64,000 bases of DNA from Mauremys mutica (Eukaryota; Chordata; Testudines; Geoemydidae): NCBI RefSeq assembly GCF_020497125.1, contig NC_059075.1, forward strand, positions 57,493,321 to 57,557,320, read 5' to 3'. Below, in pieces: positions 51,939 to 64,000 of the stretch; the stretch's first letter is position 1; each line of letters opens with the position of its first letter. A model generated the notes under the pieces. The model was given only the letters and a program-made list of their open reading frames with translations. It searched no databases and was not told the DNA's origin. Made by a program: the position numbers and the translations under genes.

Positions 51939-52680
51939 AGTGACATTGTAATGACAGTGTCTTGAGCAGACCCTTTGTAAATTCTGAGATTCATGTAAAT
52001 GTTTACACTCTCTGAGCTACATTCCAGTGTCACTGTGTAGCCTGTTCTATATGTTCTGATTCTACACACTGTGGTTACTTCTACAGAGACAGATTTCTGT
52101 TATGTTTATCTTCTTGGATTCCATGTAATTCATGGAAAGGACTCTGTTTCAAGTCAAAATGAATAAAATGCAATTTATTCAGCTAAGGCAGTTCTTTTCA
52201 GGCAAATGTCACTTCACAACAAACATAAAGGATGCTTAGCACATTAATATTCACAGGAGTTCTGTGTCACTACATGAAAATTATTTAATGTCTGTGTTCC
52301 TCAGTGTCCCCATATAAAAATAGGGAAGATACTAGCCTACAGTACCTCAAAGGCATGTTGTAGGGCTTAATTCTTTCATGTTCATGAATGTCTTTGAGAT
52401 CTCTGTATGAAAAGCAGTAGATAAAAACAAAGAAATAAGAGTAGAGTCCCACCACTGATGAAATTATTTCATTAATACTATATCTTAGATTTACAAATTA
52501 TTCATATTTATTAAGATATATTTTCTTATTTAAAATTTTATGAACCTATTATCATATGCAGTATAGGTCCACTGATTGGCAATGTGTCCTGGCTTCTCTT
52601 TTTTCCCCTTTGCTTTGAATCTCTCTTGCAGCAAATTGGGTGTGTTGTACTTTTATTTCTGAGTCTCTGTTCTTTTTCAG
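51939..52680 (+). other. RYR3 intron, no other feature
   Basis: Ordinary intron sequence, A+T-rich, ending in a long pyrimidine acceptor: CTGTTCTTTTTCAG. No transposon recognised. Confidence 0.5.
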
Positions 52681-52855
52681 GGCCAGCGTTGGCATCTAGG
52701 CAGTGGATTCTTTGGACGAAACTGGCAACCAGGAGATGTTGTTGGTTGTATGATAAACTTAGATGACAAGTCCATGATCTTTACTCTGAATGGGGAATTG
52801 CTTATAACCAATAAAGGTTCAGAACTTGCCTTTGCTGACTTTGAAATAGAAAAGG
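52681..52855 (+). CDS. RYR3: RYR3 exon h (middle of SPRY2)
   Basis: A 175-bp exon starting on a codon boundary: [20 protein letters not shown], then [20 protein letters not shown] and [18 protein letters not shown], plus one base of a glycine codon. INLDD...[15 protein letters not shown] fits RYR3. GDVVGCMI and FTLNGE are the conserved SPRY core. The donor is GTAAGC at 52856. The next intron is 9.9 kb. Confidence 0.95.
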
Positions 52856-54109
52856 GTAAGCTGAATCCTATTGTTTTTAAAGTTACACTGCAAGCGTATA
52901 AGAAAAATTAGGAGAAAATTATGTTGTACTACAGATTTAAAATTAATTGAGAAGTCTGAAATTGTATTGTTGCAGATGAATCTGCCTCTTCCCATTTCAT
53001 GGTTGGGGATTCCTCATATACTTGGCCCCCAGCTCTGACAGAGCATCTCTGAGCTTTCACCTGAGTGAGAGACAATGAGGAAACTTACTTGCTGTTGCAT
53101 CCAGTGCCATTGCCCATCTAGTCTTTTGTTGGCCAAATGAATGTGTTGCCTCCTTGTGCTTGAATGGCCCAATCCTAGTCCTTTTGGTGTTTCCTGAGGA
53201 TCAAGGGCAGTTATCAGCTAGTAGTCTTATGTTGCAATGTAAAGCCTGAACTTGAATTCAAAGATAATTAATTCTTTAGAGGGCACTGTGGTGAAAGGAT
53301 TCTGCAAGCCCTAATCTGCAAATAGAAAAATGGGTTTCAAACAACTTGCAGTACTGAACCATCCTTTTCACCAGGAATAATGGTAAAAACAAACAACTAC
53401 AAATCAGCAATGATAAATAACTAAACTTAATTAGATAAAATGTTAAAGAAAACAATGTACTCCCATATCAGGGGTTAGTGGGCATATCACATGAAAAAAT
53501 AAACTTGAACCACTTTGATATTTTATTATATGACAGTGAGAACTAGACTTACACATTTTAGTAGCAAGTGAGGGCTTGTACAATGAAAGCAATTTTGGGG
53601 ACAACCGTATGTTCAATTTGTTCTTTTAAATTCTTTACAAAGATTTATGGTCGATAAACATTTTCCAAAATGACTCTATGACTTTCATGTTAAGCAATGA
53701 AGATTATTGTCAATCAAATTACATTACTAATGTTAACGTTTTCATTCTAGTTTTTCACTGAAAAGTGAAATAAGGTTGATCAATGTATAGTCCAGCTTGC
53801 TAGACTCTCAATGGACTTTGAGCGCTTAAAAATATCTGTAAAGTCCCTATAATGTGGTGGTTCTTAGGTCCATTATTCATGAATAAGGACTACCCATAGT
53901 GGTAAGGATTTTCAGGATCAGCTTCCATATAGAGAGGTATGGTGGGGGAGGGGTCAAGAAGTGCATTACTGAAGGTCTGTGCATATTGATCAAATCGCAT
54001 ATGCATGATGTAGGAAAGTAAAATATCAGTAAGGAAACAGATTTTAGTTTCACCCTTCTGAGAGTTAATACAGATAATATTAAGCTAATTAAAATTGTGT
54101 CATACCAAG
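52856..54109 (+). other. RYR3 intron, no other feature
   Basis: About 1.25 kb of intron with no supported repeat. A short C-rich purine-poor patch is at 53945. No exon of a ryanodine receptor is expected here because exon h joins exon i in phase. Confidence 0.5.
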
Positions 54110-55090
54110 GTACAATCCATGCCAATGAGTAGCTGTGTCACTGCTGCCCTGCGACCTGGGGTGCACTTTACAATGCCTTGCTGATGTAGCCTCCAACCTG
54201 GACTGCTCACAAACAGCCTCCAGTATGCAAGTCACTCCCAGCTACATCCGTGTGTGGTGCAGCCAGCCAGCCATACCTTTGCTCTTACCAGCCTTAAAGA
54301 TTGCCACAGGGTGCCTCCAACACAATCCCAGCCCCAGTTTTTCTCCCAGACATGTATTTCCTGTACTGCCCAGCCTTCTCCTAGACAGTACAAATATATT
54401 GAATCTGTTATTCCTTTTAGTGAATAATATGCATACAACTTGTTACCCCAAATGGAGTTACCCAGACACTTCAACTTTAACACATTGGATTAGATAAAAC
54501 AATAAAACAAGTTTATTAACTACAAAGAGAGAGATTTTAAGTGAGTACAAGTAATGAGGCATAAAAGTCAGAAATGGTTACAAGAAAAATAAAGAAAAAA
54601 CACTTACTAGTGCCTAACTTAACAAACTATATTAGATTCAAAGCAAAGTTTTCTCACCACATGCTTCAGCAGATTTCTAACCAAACTCTCAGGTCAGGAT
54701 CCCTCCTCAAGAGTGCAACGGCTGCTTCCTTTGTCTTTTCAGGTGCAGAGAATGTGATGGGCAGGCAGGGAGAAAGAGAGAGGTGACTTGGGGTGTTTGT
54801 CCCTCTTTTTTTTATACTTTCAGTCTCCCTTTTGACAAACATTTCCAGCTGAGACCCAGGAGACCAAGAGTCTATGTGGAAGGATATTCTCTGCAGGTTG
54901 TGGTGGTTTGTGGGTTTTTTTTAGCGAAAATGTAGATTTGTGTCCCTGCTCGTTTCCTGCCAAGAATGGCCACTTAGCAGGTAATGGTCCATCAGCCTTG
55001 TCAGCCTTCTCTTTGTCTCTGAGGAACTGGTTTGGCCACTCCACAGATTTATCTAAAAAACACACTTTTAGTGATAGTCTCAGCTTATGT
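54110..55090. repeat. Unclassified interspersed repeat candidate
   Basis: The block differs from flanking intron: CTGCCCTGCGACCTGGGGTG at the start, then AAACAAGTTTATTAACTAC and AGAGATTTTAAGTGAGTAC near 54505, text I associate with widespread reptile repeats. There are no terminal repeats or coding domains, so the class and ends are uncertain. Confidence 0.4.
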
Positions 55091-55477
55091 TTATAATTTC
55101 ACATATAACACTGCTATGTGCATTTTGCCATGATAATATTGATCAGCAAATTATGAGTTTTTAAATAATACCTCACAAGGCGTACTTCGTACAAACATTA
55201 GTACAATAATATGTTGGGTGTGAACATTGTGGTATATTCTATCATAAAAAATACCTTTACACTGTTCTGTTAACTAATTGCCTGCTTTGGTTTGCAGTTT
55301 GTGATCACTACTATAAATAGCTTTGATTTTGAATAGACATTAAGCCAATCCTAATTGATCAGGACATGCAGTTGAATGAAGACAGACAAAGGGATGGATT
55401 TAAGCAGCAGGCCACACTTTATTAATTTACCACTGGGGAGGGCTGCTGTGTACCCACAGGCTGTCTCTCATAAATCA
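55091..55477. other. RYR3 intron, nothing recognised
   Basis: A+T-rich intron sequence with no supported feature. Confidence 0.4.
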
Positions 55478-55605
55478 GTGTAGCATAGTTGTAGCTGTGT
55501 TGAAGATGGGTGAGATAATATCTTGTATGTATGTATGTACTTCCTTATTTATTTATTTAGAAGTTGACCCAATAAAAGATATTACCTCACTCACCTTGTC
55601 TCTCA
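55478..55605. mobile_element. Penelope-type tail repeat, partial
   Basis: The text GTGTAGCATAGTTGTAGCTG, then GATAATATCTTG and CCAATAAAAGATATTACCTC, then CACTCACCTTGTCTCTC, matches the tail family at 50168-50300. The two halves face each other around a TATG repeat (TGTATGTATGTATG near 55525), so the copy is rearranged. Confidence 0.5.
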
Positions 55606-56919
55606 TAAAGCAGGCATTTCACTGGATCCAGTGTGAAGTTACAGGGATTCCACCATATAACTATTCACAGCTGCCTGGGGGAGCAGGAGGAATGGGCAGT
55701 TGGTCGGGCTCCCCATTTGGGAAGGACCCCAAACAAAGGGTGTTGCAACCCCTTTAGTCTTTCTCCCTGCTGGACACCAGCCACTTGTTTCCTTTCCCTG
55801 TTTCCTGCCTGATCCAATCCTAACATCCCAAAGCCAAATGTCAATCCTGGCATCTGAGAACAAAGCTGGCAGGGGTAGCAGAGAGAGCATCTTGCTGCTT
55901 ATGGCTGAAGAGGATTATTGAGAAGGGATATCATAAGTAAAACACAGAAAACTATTTTGAAATTCTTAAAGTGCCCACCCCTTCTCCCATGGTCTCACCG
56001 GATGGGGATATTGATTGGACCAGCAGTGGGAGAGAGAGCCCAGAAAAAAGGGAGAGAAGCAGAGTGCATGCCTCAGAATGCAGAGCTGGGTCTCTTCTCC
56101 TCCCTCTGGCCAACTGCAGGCGGAAGGGAGCTGATTGGCTCTATGATCCTACACTCCATTATTGTAAACCTCTTCCTGGGCTTTTGGGGGCCTCCTGCCC
56201 CTTCACATAGGAACGTTCAGTACAATTGGCCTGAGTTTTTTGGGATGATGAAGTGCACTTGATGTTTGCATTTACTTACAAAATTTATCACTCATTTTTG
56301 TGGGTAGCGGGAGTGTTAAGAGTATGATTATTTCCCTAGACAGCCTGACTGAAAGATACAGCAGTTAATTCTGTAACATTTACAGACTTTAATATCCTCC
56401 ATTTATTTATTTTTAAATCCAGACTAGTCTGGTCTCAGAGTAGTCATGACATCTGCAGTGTGTGTGTGTATGTATATATATTAAAGTGCCTCCTCTTCAA
56501 ACCCTCTCTTTCTTTCTCATCTGTTGCTGGAATTCCCTTTGGGAACTTTTAGCTTCCTGTTATTTTATCACTGACTGCTACAAACTTAACCAGTTTTGGT
56601 CCCCTTTAGTTCTCAGTTTCCCAGGCTGCCACTCTGTTCTTGTCTAATATTCCCATCAATGCTTTTAACAATTTCTAGTACCTCTGAAACAAGCCTTCAG
56701 GCAGTCTCACACATCAGCCTGATAAAATGTGTTGTAAGATGGCTGTCTACTAGTACAGACTACATCTGTTATCGTTCTTTGAACCACCAATGCACATTAG
56801 TTAGGCAGCTGGTCATGAAGAGGCAGATTATGTGAGTAGTTTTCCACAAACACTGCTCATGGTGAGCTCATTTACAAAACTGTATTTAAAAAGTAATAAT
56901 GAATTATGATAGTCATTAT
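55606..56919. other. RYR3 intron, partly GC-rich, unclassified
   Basis: 55620-56250 is richer in G+C than its surroundings and may be an old insertion, with no protein or terminal repeats seen. Near 56460 there is a TG/TA simple repeat. No gene supported. Confidence 0.35.
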
Positions 56920-57480
56920 TAACATCTTACATCCAACAGGATCTCAAGGTGTGAGTGCATTTTCTGTTTATATAGTTATTATGTAGTGTCTTCTTATCTA
57001 TCCCTTTCTTCATGGTTCCTAACATTCTGTTAGCGTTTTTGACTGCCACTGCACATTGAGTGGATGTTTTCAGAAAATTATCCACAATGACTCCAAGATG
57101 TCTTTCATGAATGGTAATAGCTAATTTAGGCCTTTGCATTTATCAACATTGAATTTCATTTGCCATTTTGTTGCCCAGTCATCCAGTTTTGTGAGATACA
57201 TTTGTAACTCTTAGCAGTTGGCTTTGGACTTAACTATCTTGAGTAATCACCTGTAAACTTTGCCACGTCGCTGTTTACCCCTTTTTCCAGATAATTTATG
57301 AATGTGTTGAACAGCACTGAGCCCAGTACAGGTCCCTGGGGAACATGCTATTTATCTCTCTCCATTCTGAAAATAGGCCATTTATTCTTACCCTTTGTTT
57401 CCTGTTTTTTAACTAGTTATTGATCAGTGAGAGTGAGGTAACTGTTATTTGAATTTCCTCACACCTACCTAATATTAGTC
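56920..57480 (-). mobile_element. CR1/L3-like LINE fragment, antisense
   Basis: The minus-strand frame 57139-56927 reads ERHLGVIVDNFLKTSTQCAV and VKNANRMLGTMKKGIDKKTL, the C-terminal RT region of old CR1-type LINEs. Upstream antisense text near 57290-57360 (GAACAGCACTGAGCCCAGTA, GGTCCCTGGGGAAC) matches the RT palm of the same family. Both ends are truncated. No tail found. Confidence 0.75.
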
Positions 57481-60400
57481 ATAGATTGACCCGGGGCGGG
57501 GAGTGTGTGTGTCAGCAACTTCCCACTGAGGATCAGTGCTGCCAGAGTTTGGAGTAAAAGCCACCAAAACCACCTGTCCCCTTTCTTCCCACCAGAAGAA
57601 ACTCTCTAGTAGATGAGAGAGCCACCAGCAGCCTTCGCCTTAGCTCTCATTCTGACTCCATGGCTGTAGTATTTCTGCTGCTGGAATGGGAGAGAAAGTT
57701 TTCAGTTGTGGTTCCCCAAATGTTCTCTGTTCTTGAAGAGATGAAATAGTCAGCAGCCTATTTCTAAAGAAATTGCTATTAAAATGACACAAATACAGAT
57801 ATGTTGAGACAGAAAACATTCGGTCATCAGAAATGACAATATTGGGAAAATGTCTATGTAGATTTTAATGGGACTACTCATGTGAGTAAAGTTTCTCAAG
57901 TGTCTGAGTGTTTGCAGGTTTAGGATCTCAATATGTGTCTATATATAACTTACCAAGAACACATATTGTATATTTTAAAAATCAGACCTAAATATGGGTA
58001 TGAGTATCTACAAAATGTAGCATAAAGCCTTGTAGGCCTGAACTTGTAAGCCTGATATTTCAATAATAAACCATTTTTCTCAAGGATTTACAAAGCCAGC
58101 CAACAGTGTAACGCATGTGCATAATAGGGAGATATCTCTTTAAGAGACTCATGGGCAGGGGAGGTAGGCGTGAGTTGTCTCTGGGTCATTGTTTCTAGGC
58201 AAATTAAGCATTCCACATCCGGAAGCTTCTGGAATTGGGTGTGGTAGCTTGGGGTATGCTCCAGTAGGTTCTCTGTTGCTGGGGTCAGATTCCATGAGGG
58301 CAAGCAGTCAGGGCAGCTGCTTTACAAAGGGCCACGTGCTCTGTATGAGTTGGGAGAGGCTGAGGCCAGGAGCAGAAAGCAGGCTGTTGTCCCTAACTCT
58401 GAAGCATTTTGCAGCAGGGTTTTTTTTAATCTGCATACTTAACTGAGTGGTTGGTTAATCAGTTTTTGGCTGGCTAGCAGTGATTTCAGCAGAGGAAGAG
58501 GAAGAGTCTCCATGGAGTCCAACAGAAGCTTCCTACCAGCAAGTGGAGGGAAGTTTTTTTGTCTGGGTGGCTTTTTTTAACTCAGCAGAGGGAGTAGATT
58601 TGGTGATCAAAGACTGTGACTGAGACTCAAGTGAACTCAACCTAAGCTTTTGGGAACTCAGTTTCTTCTCATTGTGTTTCTGTGGGGACTGAACTGTTCA
58701 GATTGTAATTTGTTTTCTTTATTTATGTTTTATGTATAAATGTGAAGATAATGTCTGTGGCGTATGAAATAGCCATGTTATGTTAAAAAAATAATTTTAC
58801 ATCCTAAGATATTATAAAGTTATTTAATTAAATTCATTTCTTTAGCTCTTTTTGGGACTTGAATGTGGGGAGGTTGACCCTATGCAATCCTTGTTGAAAA
58901 TCCTTAGAGATTGAATTCTGGGTCTCCAGATATTTTTCTATGGGAGCTGGGTTTTTTTAGGCACTAGAGAAGGGCAATGAAGTGAACTCTAGCCCACCCA
59001 AAGGTTACAAAAGGCTCTTAGTATTATACTGTTTCTTATCTCCTTTTTCCAAATTTCCTGATAACTTGAGCTTTCATTTTGTTCCATTCTACTAACAGTT
59101 ATGAATACAATATTTTAAAAGGCAAACAAATTTAATTGGGGCTTTGATCTGTTAAGAATAATAAGGTTTATATGTAGATCAGAATATTGGTTATTTAAAG
59201 CAAGCTTAGTTTTTAAAAATGTTTCTGGAGAGAAAATAAAACCACATATATTCTCTTATATACATTCTAAATATACTGAAAACTAAATTGATACCTAAAA
59301 TAGCCAGCTATGTTAGGTATTTACTGTACAGTGCAATTTCTAATAGTGAACTTGGATACAGTGGAACCTGCTTTGGTGAATGGACATTCTGCCCTCTTGT
59401 ACTCCACATCTGGGTAACTTTCTCTGTAGAGGGAACATGTGGGTTATGGTTTCATAGGGTATTTTTTAAAATGATAATTATATTTAAAAAATGTATATAA
59501 TCCAGAGCCATCAAATTGCATTTTATTAGCCTATGGAAGTATATCCCTTTTATTATTGTTACCTTAATTTTCCCTCCCCATTTCACTTCTATTGTTTGTT
59601 ACACTTGCTTCTTATATCTTGTTTTCAGTAAACTCTTTGGGGGAACAAGCCATGTCTTCCTATGTACTTGTATAGTGCCTCGCACAAGGAAGCCATGGGA
59701 CCTTTGGGCACTGCTGTGATAATAATATGAACAAGTGCATTATGAAGCATTATGGAGACCTTTTTAAGACCGGCATTAGCACCACAGCACTCCTGTGCAC
59801 ATTAGAAGCTTTGTAGGAGCACACAGATCTTCTCATATTTATATGTTCCCCAGATCCATGGGCTCTGAATCTCATGGGCTTGATAAACTCAGCAGATGGC
59901 AGGTTGCTAATTTGGGGAACCATGATTCTTTTAAAGTTTACATGCTCCTATGGAGTTTTTAAGGTCCACAAGAAAAGTGCTGTAGGACTTAGGACCATGA
60001 AGGGAATCAAAGCTCTGCTAATGCATAGGGAGTTGAGTTCCTGGGTGAGTTCCCATTGGTCTTCAGCCTGACTCCGAGTGCACCAGAAGCAAGTTGGAAC
60101 CCTAAGGAGAAAGGGTGAAAGGCCTTTAACAAAAAAATTCTTAAGAAAAATATCAAGTCCAGCTATTCTTATTTTGGATTTTGAAAAAGTTAGTGGCCCA
60201 GCCCTTTGTGTTGCTTTTTGGCTGTGTAGATAATTGTATTCCCTTGCATATTTGATACGCATTTGAATTCAGTTTGTATTTTTGTTCACATAGAAATTCA
60301 TGCTGATTTTTTCCCTAAAATAAGTTTGGATGTGTGAGTGGTAATTTTATGTATATAAGTTTTCCATCCTGAAGAATGGGCACTCAGAATACTTTACAAG

Positions 60401-60754
60401 ACAATAAAACACACATGGGCATAGATGTGGGAGCTAGGCAACCAACTACCACACATCGGGGTGAAGGGAATTTTTGGCCAAGGACACCCAGTGAGACCTA
60501 AATTTCTTACAGAAAATGATGTGGGATTTTTAATGTCCAGACTGAGCAGATGTGGCCTTGAGTACTAATATTGCATCTTAAATATCTCCATTTAGTAAGC
60601 TGTATGAACCTATGTTTTATTTGCTTCAGAATGATTAAAAGCTGAGTTGATCTTTCCTGTATTTGAATGACTGGTTCAAGCAAACTTGGGTTTTTCAAAC
60701 CTGATGATTAGACCCCAAAATGTATGTTTATGCTTAAAAAAAAAATCCTGTGGC
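57481..60754. other. RYR3 intron with one unclassified block
   Basis: Mostly A+T-rich intron. A distinct block at about 58085-58740 (GGGAGATATCTCTTTAAGAG, then AGGCCAGGAGCAGAAAGCAGG) may be an LTR or other old insertion, but no structural hallmark was found. No coding exon recognised. Confidence 0.35.
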
Positions 60755-61050
60755 AACTGAGTCTTAGAGCCCGGGTCAATTGACTTGAGCTCACGGGGCT
60801 TAGGCTGTGGGGTTAAAAATAGCAGTGTAGATGTTCCCACTCAGTCTGGAGCCTGGGCTCTGAGATCCAACCTCCATCCTGGGTTTCAGAGTCCAGGCTC
60901 CAGCGTAAGCAAGAACATCTACACTGCTATTTTTAGCCCTGCAGCCTGAGCCCTGTGAGCCTGACTCTCAGATTTGGCACCATGGGTCTTCCTTTGCAGT
61001 AGACAAATCCTAAGCCCCCATGGGTCTTCCTTTGTAGACATAGCCTAAGC
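60755..61050. mobile_element. Inverted-repeat MITE
   Basis: The arms CTCACGGGGCTTAGGCTGTG, GGGTTAAAAATAGCAGTGTA and GATGTTC pair with GAACATCTACACTGCTATTT, TTAGCCCTGCAGCCTGAGCC and CTGTGAG around a centre near 60875 (GGGCTCTGAG and CTCAGAGTCC-like text). The right end carries TTGTAGACATAGCC, resembling Harbinger-type GTCTACA termini. No gene. Exact ends are uncertain. Confidence 0.65.
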
Positions 61051-61384
61051 CACCTCTTCAAGTTCAGCAGTGATGCATTTAGAGTTAGTGTCCTCAGCTT
61101 CATTTTTGGGGCTCCTCCTTGGGACCCAGCCAAGAAAAAGAACATTCTCTCTTATCTTCCCCCACCTCAATTTTTTATTCTTTTTTCTCCATCCTCCTCC
61201 TATAAGTAATAGGAAGTAAATGAAAATAAAGTGAGGTACCTTGTTTTTGTAGTCTAACTTATTTTTCCACAGACCACTTGAAAATTGCTGAGGGTCTCGG
61301 TGGACCACTTAATGATCTTTCCAAATATTGTTTGTACTGTTAGCTAACTATTGTAAAGTGCTTTGGATAAGAATGCTTAAAAAA
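61051..61384. other. Intron with a repeated phrase, unclassified
   Basis: The phrase GACCACTT recurs (61273 and 61309), and the stretch near 61255-61385 looks like part of a dispersed repeat leading into the GC-rich element. No class can be given. Confidence 0.35.
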
Positions 61385-62363
61385 TGTTGGGGTGCGGGGT
61401 CTGGCCAAGACTTAGAGTGCAGGAGGGAAATCAGGGCTGGGGGTGCAGGGTCTGGGAGGAAGTTAGGGTGCAGGAGCAGGCTGAGGGTTGGGGTGCAGGG
61501 TCTGGCCAGGAGTTAGGGTGTGGGAGGGGGCTCAGGGCTGGGGTTGGGGTGTGGAGCGCTTACCTGGGGCAGCTACTGTTTGGTGCGAGGGGTGCAGGTG
61601 GGATGTGGGAGAGGGTGTAGGAGTAAGGGTGGGCAGGGGGCTGGGGCTGTGGAGGGTGCAGGAGTTAGGGAGGGCAGGGGGCTGTGGGTGTGTGAGAGGG
61701 GTGCAGGAATCAGGGCTTGGAGTGTGTGAGGAGGGTGCAGGAGTCAGGGAGGGCAGGTGGCTGTGTGTATGTGAAGGGGGTGCAGGGTCTGGGAGGAAGT
61801 TAGGGTGCTGGAGCGGGCTGGGGGTTGAGGGTCTGCCAGGAGTTAGGGTGTGGGAGGGGGCTCAGGGTTGGGGTGTGGAGCGCTTACCTGGGGCAGCTCC
61901 CATTTGGTGTGAGGGGTGCAGGTGGGAATGGGGTGTGCAGGAGCTCCCATTTGGTGCTCAGGGTGGGGATGGGGATGTGAGGGGCTGCAGGAGTCGGGGC
62001 AGGTGGTTGGGTCGTGGGTGTGCTCCCAGCCCCCTGCCCTGAGTGGTTCACGGCAGGGGGCTGGAGGGGATATGTGTAGGGAGAGTGTGGGAGCCCCACC
62101 TTTGCTCCGCCCTGCCCTGATTTCACCCCCTTCCCCAAGGCCCTGCCCCTGCCTCTTCTCTGCCTCCTACTCTGAGCATGTTGTGGCCCCATTCAGGGGA
62201 GGAGGCGGGGAAGAGGGGAGCTTGGCTGCCAGTGAGTGCGGAGCCTGCAGCAGGAGCCGGCGGGACCAAGTTTCTACCCCTGCAGCTGCCTGGCCCTGGG
62301 GCCCCCTGTCATTTGAGGGGCCCGTGCCAGAGCACCCTGTGTTTTACTGTAAATCCGCCTCTG
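61385..62363. repeat. GC-rich non-autonomous element with minisatellite
   Basis: Tandem G-rich phrases (GGGTGCAGGGTCTGGGAGG, GGAGTTAGGGTGTGGGAGGG, GGGGCAGCTACTGTTTGGTG) recur from 61385 to about 62080, with a long repeat pair (61500-61590 and 61830-61930). The right end AAATCCGCCTCTG resembles the hAT-like end at 10151. A left hAT end was not found, so it may be truncated. Long frames inside are composition artefacts. Confidence 0.6.
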
Positions 62364-62706
62364 AAGTTCATGTGTTTCCATGTTTGTTTCAGATATAACT
62401 GTCTGATTGTTTACATAAATGTGGTATTAAGGATGAAACTCATCCTGGTGCAGAGGTCTCAGACAAAGTCCTATGCAGCAATTGTGCCCCACTGAAGTCC
62501 TTGAAAGGGAGGATAAGTGAAATGATGTGGCTTTGCATGGGCCCTCATGACAGAGATGAATTTCAGCCATGTTCATGTATCTGAATGTTAACCTTTCTTA
62601 ATTCTTATATGAACTGAGGTTAAACTTACATTGGATAGAATCCAAAATAAATGCTTGTGTTCTCTAGATAAATTGTGTTTTGTTTTCTGTAATATCATTT
62701 ATTTAG
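62364..62706 (+). other. RYR3 intron before the last exon found
   Basis: Ordinary intron ending in the acceptor TTCTGTAATATCATTTATTTAG. No other feature. Confidence 0.5.
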
Positions 62707-62915
62707 GTTTAGTCCCAATTTGCTCACTGGGTCTGTCTCAGATTGGCCGTATGAACCTTGGAATGAATGCCAGCACCTTCAAGTATTATACAATGTGCGG
62801 CCTTCAAGAGGGTTTTGAACCTTTTGCTGTCAACATGAACCGAGATGTTGCTATGTGGTTTAGCAAACGCTTACCAACTTTTGTCAACGTGCCAAAAAAT
62901 CATGCTCATATTGAG
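62707..62915 (+). CDS. RYR3: RYR3 exon i (end of SPRY2)
   Basis: A 209-bp exon whose first two bases complete the glycine codon from exon h. It reads LVPICSLGLSQIGRMNLGMN, then ASTFKYYTMCGLQEGFEPFA and VNMNRDVAMWFSKRLPTFVN, then VPKNHAHIE. It closes SPRY2 and enters the linker toward SPRY3. MNRDVAMWFSKRLPTFVNVP fits RYR3. The donor is GTAACA at 62916, on a codon boundary. The next exon is beyond the window. Confidence 0.95.
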
Positions 62916-63029
62916 GTAACATTGCATGTTAAGAAGACACCTGTTTCTAAACAGTTGATTTAGTCATGCCAAGACTCTAAATCCTCACTAATGCTTACTG
63001 TCATCAGGTAATATATAAAGCTATTACTC
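62916..63029 (+). other. RYR3 intron
   Basis: Short intron stretch after the exon i donor. No feature recognised. Confidence 0.5.
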
Positions 63030-63440
63030 ATAGACTTTAAGGCCAAAAGGGACCATCATGGTGTAGTCTGATCTCCTATAGATCTCAGGCTTCAGAACCT
63101 CACCCACTCACTTCTATAATAGGCCCCTAACCTCTGGCTGAGTTACTGAAGTCCTCAAATCTTGATGTAAATACTTCAAGTTACAGAGAAGCCACCATTT
63201 ATTCTAGTTCAAACCAGCAAGTGACCCGTGCCCCACACTGCAGAGGAAGGCAAAAACGCCCCAGAGTCTCTGCCAATCTTACCTAGGGGATACTTCCTTC
63301 ACAAACCAAAATATGGTGATCAGACCCTGAGCATGTGGGCAAGACCTACCAACCACACTTCTGGGAAAGAATTCTCTGTTGTTACTCAGATCCCTCCCCA
63401 TTTAGGGTCTCATCTCTGGCCATAGGAGATATTTGCTAAT
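63030..63440 (-). mobile_element. CR1-like tail repeat, antisense (tentative)
   Basis: The text CATAGACTTTAAGGCCAAAA, then GGGACCATCATGGTGTAG and CTGATCTCCT, resembles a reversed CR1 3' end. Dispersed text CTCACCCACTCACTTCTAT and CTCTGGCTGAGTTACTGAAG follows. It is a known-looking reptile repeat of about 400 bp, but no protein region is included, so the class is provisional. Confidence 0.5.
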
Positions 63441-63467
63441 AGCAGTCACGGATGGGTCATATGCTAT

Positions 63468-64000
63468 TATCATAGACTAGAATAATAGAATATTAGGGTT
63501 GGAAGAGACCTCAGGAGGTCATCTAGTCCAGCCCCCTGCTCAAAGCAGGATCAACACCAACTAAATCATCCCAGCCAAGGCTTTGTCAAGCCGGGCCTTA
63601 AAAACCTCTAAGGATAGAGATTCTATCACCTCCCTAGGTAACCCATTCCAGTGCTTCACCACCCTCCTAGTGAAATAATGTTTCCTAATATCCAACCTAG
63701 ATTTCCCCTGCTGCAACTTAACACCATTACTTCTTGTTCTGTCATCTGACACCACTGAGAACAGCCTAGCTCCATCCTCTTTGGAAACCCCCTTGCAGGT
63801 AGTTGAAAGCAGCTATCAAATCCCACCTCATTCTTCTCTTCTGTAGACTAAACAACCCCAGTTCCCTCAAGCCTCTCCTCATAAATCATGTGCCCCAGCC
63901 CCCTAATCATTTTTTGTTGTCCTCTGCTGGACTCTCTCCAATTTGTCCACATCCCTTCTGTAATGGGGGGATGAAAACTGGATGCAATACTCCAGGTGTG
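63468..64000 (-). mobile_element. CR1 LINE, antisense, running off the window
   Basis: It begins with the reversed CR1 tail (TCATAGACTAGAATAATAG) and GGTCATCTAGTCCAGCCCCC. The minus-strand frame 63755-63561 reads VVKHWNGLPREVIESLSLEV, then FKARLDKALAGMI, the C-terminus of CR1 ORF2. It closely parallels the copy at 9083-10003. Its 5' part lies beyond the window. Confidence 0.92.

Noticed and set aside
61488..62042. A 184-residue open frame
   Set aside because: It consists of repeat-encoded glycine- and valine-rich text within the GC-rich array, with parallel frames also open.

Overview
The window looks like nuclear DNA from a cryptodiran turtle or close relative. I infer this from a tRNA-type SINE at about 22137 (box A TAGCTCAGTGG, box B GAGTTCAATCC), many CR1 LINE copies, DIRS-type tyrosine-recombinase (YR) retrotransposons, Penelope-like elements, and hAT and PIF/Harbinger DNA transposons. 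All coordinates and translations were read by hand, without database searches.

The only host gene I can support is on the plus strand: nine consecutive internal exons of a ryanodine receptor, best matching RYR3. They lie at 15189-15405, 15646-15750, 29685-29788, 30520-30603, 32590-32749, 33339-33486, 50514-50719, 52681-52855 and 62707-62915. Splice phases are compatible throughout, giving 1,408 coding bases (about 469 codons) with no stop or frameshift. They encode the end of the SPRY1-side region, both copies of the first RyR repeat pair, and SPRY2, all in the cytoplasmic N-terminal shell of the Ca2+ release channel. Neither the start nor the end of the gene is in the window.

Almost everything else is intron filled with nested transposons. 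Region 1-3665 holds relics of YR retrotransposons. Region 3669-10440 holds CR1, a fold-back MITE and a hAT element containing a CR1. Region 11964-13975 holds a hAT element and GC-rich tandem repeats. Intron 15751-29684 contains an antisense CR1 split by a sense CR1, which is itself split by two LTR-like segments, then a decayed DIRS copy carrying a SINE, then a DIRS gag relic split by a Penelope-like element. Intron 33487-50513 contains a young DIRS element (33508-39391) joined head-to-tail to an older DIRS element (39388-48535); the older one is interrupted by a 4.8-kb two-gene PIF/Harbinger transposon (41778-46583) with a TTA target duplication. Intron 50720-52680 carries a hAT element with a perfect 8-bp target duplication and a GC-rich internal expansion. 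The last introns hold CR1 tails, an inverted-repeat MITE and another GC-rich repeat.

The strongest signal is the DIRS pair. The younger element keeps the diagnostic DIRS architecture: inverted terminal repeats, an internal region complementary to a joined right-end/left-end circle junction, a gag region, RT with a YLDD box, RNase H, and a YR with recognisable R, HxxR and Y residues. Its right end coincides with the left end of the older copy, and its left end starts only about 22 bp past a RYR3 splice donor.
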